A stretch of 64,000 bases of DNA from CAVSIS01 sp963814875 (GTDB taxonomy: Bacteria; Acidobacteriota; Thermoanaerobaculia; Thermoanaerobaculales; Sulfomarinibacteraceae), in the NCBI GenBank assembly GCA_963814875.1, contig CAWFFJ010000034.1, forward strand, positions 1 through 64,000, in the 5' to 3' direction. Positions 62,053 through 64,000 of the stretch are shown in pieces. Under the pieces are notes generated by a model. The model saw nothing but the letters and a program-made list of their open reading frames with translations. It made no database searches and had not been told where the DNA came from. How positions within the stretch are numbered: the stretch's first letter is position 1; every line of letters starts with the position of its first letter. The translations under genes were made by a program, and so were the position numbers.

Positions 62053-63072
62053 ATGTATGAGATCCAGCTTCATCCGGCCAACATCAAGCAGAGCGTGCGG
62101 TACTACTTCCTGTCCCGCCGCGCCATGCGTTGGATGGTCGCTGCGGGCGTCTGCCTCGGTCTCGTGGTCGTGGTCGGGCTCGTTCTGTCGCCGCTCGGTC
62201 TGCGGTCGCTGATGGTCAGCTCGCAGCTCCACTCGCTCGAGCATCTCAATCTGCTGCAGCGCGACGTGCTGAACGCGCGCGAGCACGCCCTCGAGGGGCT
62301 CCAGCAACGTCTCGATGCCGCCCGGCTGCGGCAGCGCCAGATGGCGCTGGTTCTCGGCGCCACTCAGGAGGACCAGGGCCTGGGCGGGTTCCCCGACCCG
62401 CCCGACGGCCGCCTGACGTTTCCGCAGGCGGTCATCGCGTCGCGACGCGCCGCCCGCGCGACGACCGAGTCGAAGGCCCTGCTCGCGCTCGCCGACGAGC
62501 TCGAGCGATTCGCTCGCGCCAACCAGGAGTTGACCAGAGCGGTGCCCTCGATCTGTCCGATTCCAGTGGGCAGCTTCGTGCTCACCTCACCGTTCGGCGA
62601 GCGGATCTCACCGTTCACCAACGCCCGTGACTTCCACTCCGGGATCGACCTCGCGGCCCGCGAGGGCATTCCCGTGATGGCCACCGGTGACGGCCGCGTG
62701 GTCTTCGCGGGACGCTTCCCGCTCGGACGCAACGTGCGCTGGTGGCGGTACGGGAACGTCGTCGTCGTGTCCCACCACGATGGGCGGTACTTCACGATCT
62801 ACGCCCACCTCCAGGAGATCTCCGTACGTCGCGGTGCCCGGGTTCAGCGTGGGGAGACCGTCGGAACCGTGGGCAACACGGGCTGGAGTACCTCGTCCCA
62901 TCTTCACTACGAGGTCCGGGTTCGCGAGGGCGAAGCGCCCGAACCGGTCCCGGTGGATCCACGGATTTACATCCTCAACTATCAGTGGACCGGGCAGGAG
63001 CGGGTGCTCGCGGCGAGCCGCGCTGCACCGCCGCCCTCCTTCGACCCGCTTCCCTTGCGGGTGACGCGGTAG
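62053..63072 (+). CDS. M23-family peptidoglycan endopeptidase
   Basis: This 339-residue protein has an N-terminal membrane span (WMVAAGVCLGLVVVVGLVL), a coiled-coil segment (residues 60-160) and a C-terminal LytM domain. The zinc ligands are in DFHSGIDLA and SSHLHYEVRV, and the TSPFGERISPF motif precedes them. The domain is complete, so it should cut peptide cross-links. The gene is followed ten bases later by a bactofilin-like gene, a pairing known in several bacteria, where the polymer positions the M23 enzyme. Confidence 0.9.
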   Translation: MYEIQLHPANIKQSVRYYFLSRRAMRWMVAAGVCLGLVVVVGLVLSPLGLRSLMVSSQLHSLEHLNLLQRDVLNAREHALEGLQQRLDAARLRQRQMALVLGATQEDQGLGGFPDPPDGRLTFPQAVIASRRAARATTESKALLALADELERFARANQELTRAVPSICPIPVGSFVLTSPFGERISPFTNARDFHSGIDLAAREGIPVMATGDGRVVFAGRFPLGRNVRWWRYGNVVVVSHHDGRYFTIYAHLQEISVRRGARVQRGETVGTVGNTGWSTSSHLHYEVRVREGEAPEPVPVDPRIYILNYQWTGQERVLAASRAAPPPSFDPLPLRVTR

Positions 63073-63082
63073 GGACGACCTC

Positions 63083-63871
63083 ATGGACGACGAACGCAAC
63101 CACCCGACCATGATTATCCCGTCCGGGGCCGAGATCTCGGTCAATGAGCACGGTCAGCTCTCGATCCGTACGCCCGGGAACCTGGTGATCCAGAACTCGG
63201 GCGTCTACTCGGTCATCGAGTCCGCCGCCGGCTCAGTTCGGATCGACCCGGAGGTCAAGGTCGAGGCGGTGTCGGTCCAGGCCGCCGACTCGTGCTTCAT
63301 CGCCGGCGAGCTCACGGCGTGGCGCGTCAAGGCGCGCAAGATCACCCTCGAGAAGGGCGCCCAGGCGAACATCATGCTGCAGGAGTCGGAGACCATCGAG
63401 CTCGATCGCAACGCCCGGTTGGTCGGCAACTTCGCTTCCGAGAAGGAGCTCTACCTGATGCTCGGCCGGTTCAGCCGCCAGCTGCGGCGCCTGCCCCAGG
63501 GGCTGACCCTCGGCGGTGTGCACGGCGACGAGCCACCGCGCTTGGCGAGGACGGCGCCGCCGCCGCTGTCCCAGGGGGAGGACGAGCCGTTCGTCGCCCC
63601 GGACGGGGAGGACGAGCCGACGACCTCCGTGCGCGCCGAGCGGGACGAGGTCCTCACCCTTGTCCGCGTAGTCGTCGAGCGCGAGCTTGGACGGCCGTCG
63701 CTGAGTGAGCCGGGGCGGCGCGCGCTCGCCCGGTTGATCGAGCTGATCCGGGGCGGAGATCTCGAGGGCCTCAAAGGGACCAGTCGTTTCCTGCTCTCCC
63801 AGGTGGGCGAGCCTTCGGATGATCTCGAGCGTGCCGCGCAGTTGCTCGCCCGCGCGCTCCCGGAGCCCTGA
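63083..63871 (+). CDS. bactofilin-like polymer-forming protein
   Basis: This 262-residue protein has a short N-terminal tail, then about 110 residues of regular beta-repeats with hydrophobic/Gly alternation (VIQNSGVYSVIESAAGSVRI, VEAVSVQAADSCFIAGELTA, KARKITLEKGAQANIML). The pattern suggests a right-handed beta-helix like bactofilins, although the canonical DUF583 sequence is divergent. The C-terminal half is acidic, low-complexity, then helical. It probably forms cytoskeletal filaments that recruit the adjacent M23 peptidase. The family call depends partly on that neighbour. Confidence 0.6.
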   Translation: MDDERNHPTMIIPSGAEISVNEHGQLSIRTPGNLVIQNSGVYSVIESAAGSVRIDPEVKVEAVSVQAADSCFIAGELTAWRVKARKITLEKGAQANIMLQESETIELDRNARLVGNFASEKELYLMLGRFSRQLRRLPQGLTLGGVHGDEPPRLARTAPPPLSQGEDEPFVAPDGEDEPTTSVRAERDEVLTLVRVVVERELGRPSLSEPGRRALARLIELIRGGDLEGLKGTSRFLLSQVGEPSDDLERAAQLLARALPEP

Positions 63872-63924
63872 GACTTTCCCGTGGGGCGGGTCGGTGCTAC
63901 CCTTCGCCCGCGGAGGAGGATGGC

Positions 63925-64000
63925 ATGGCTGAAACCGTAGTTCTCAAAAAGACGCCCCTCTACGAAGATCATGTCGCAGGAGGTGGTCGAATCGTGCCGT
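63925..64000 (+). CDS. gcvT: start of gcvT, aminomethyltransferase (partial, runs off the window)
   Basis: An ATG at 63925 follows GGAGGAGG and opens MAETVVLKKTPLYEDHVAGG, then GRIVP. The KKTPLYxxHV...GxxIVP pattern is the standard N-terminus of the glycine-cleavage T protein, which transfers the aminomethyl group's carbon to tetrahydrofolate. Only 25 codons are inside the window, so the call rests on this signature. Confidence 0.75.
   Translation, partial: MAETVVLKKTPLYEDHVAGGGRIVP

Overview
The window is 64 kb of very GC-rich, densely coded bacterial DNA. No rRNA, tRNA, CRISPR array or IS element was recognised. The cell is Gram-negative: there is a FadL-type outer-membrane protein, a LolC-like permease, lipoproteins, a periplasmic lytic transglycosylase and a VPALG/IPTL-like C-terminal sorting tail. 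Pyruvate:ferredoxin oxidoreductase and an iron-sulfur membrane protein point to an anaerobic or facultative lifestyle. The gene mix (Ser/Thr kinase with a long helical tail, secreted S8 and C1 peptidases, VIT/VWA protein, LVIVD-repeat protein, olefin operon) fits a deep-branching Acidobacteriota-like lineage such as Thermoanaerobaculia. That placement is inference; no marker gene settles it.

Layout. 0.1-4.1 kb: a tightly overlapping minus-strand operon (alpha/beta hydrolase, DUF362 protein, polyferredoxin membrane protein, M50 protease). 4.2-4.7 kb: a scar with a truncated palindromic repeat, a band-7-like gene end and a 31-codon membrane ORF. 4.8-9.1 kb: an exported protein of unknown function, a C1 peptidase and an SDR. 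9.3-12.1 kb: a Ser/Thr kinase. 12.3-20.6 kb: MAPEG protein, S8 protease, SDR, SppA and a MATE transporter. 21.7-27.3 kb: a complete oleABCD long-chain olefin operon with an extra ABHD18-like hydrolase, then malate dehydrogenase. 28.8-39.4 kb: peptidase, MFS transporter, VIT/VWA protein, thioesterase, small exported protein, PAP2 phosphatase, serine acetyltransferase and zinc peptidase. 39.5-47.0 kb: exported protein with a sorting tail, DUF2959, dienelactone hydrolase, serine hydrolase, GNAT, DUF302 and a membrane-anchored ClpP-like protease. 47.2-53.3 kb: dihydroorotate-dehydrogenase-like enzyme and PFOR in one operon, behind a promoter whose start site carries a Rex- or CRP/FNR-like operator, then a TPR protein and an inositol monophosphatase. 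53.4-56 kb: small proteins, lytic transglycosylase and a XerD-type recombinase. 56-60.6 kb: LVIVD protein, SGNH esterase and FadL porin. 60.8-64 kb: LolC-like permease, M23 peptidase, bactofilin-like protein and the start of gcvT.

How genes work together. OleA-D should condense two acyl-CoAs, reduce the product, form a beta-lactone and decarboxylate it to a long-chain olefin. FadL and the SGNH esterase form a plausible lipid hydrolysis and uptake pair. M23 with a bactofilin-like protein suggests local cell-wall remodelling.

Two features stand out across the window. First, several families of short-period palindromic repeats occupy intergenic spaces, especially between convergent genes. Second, four otherwise intact genes for exported or membrane proteins are each one base out of frame.
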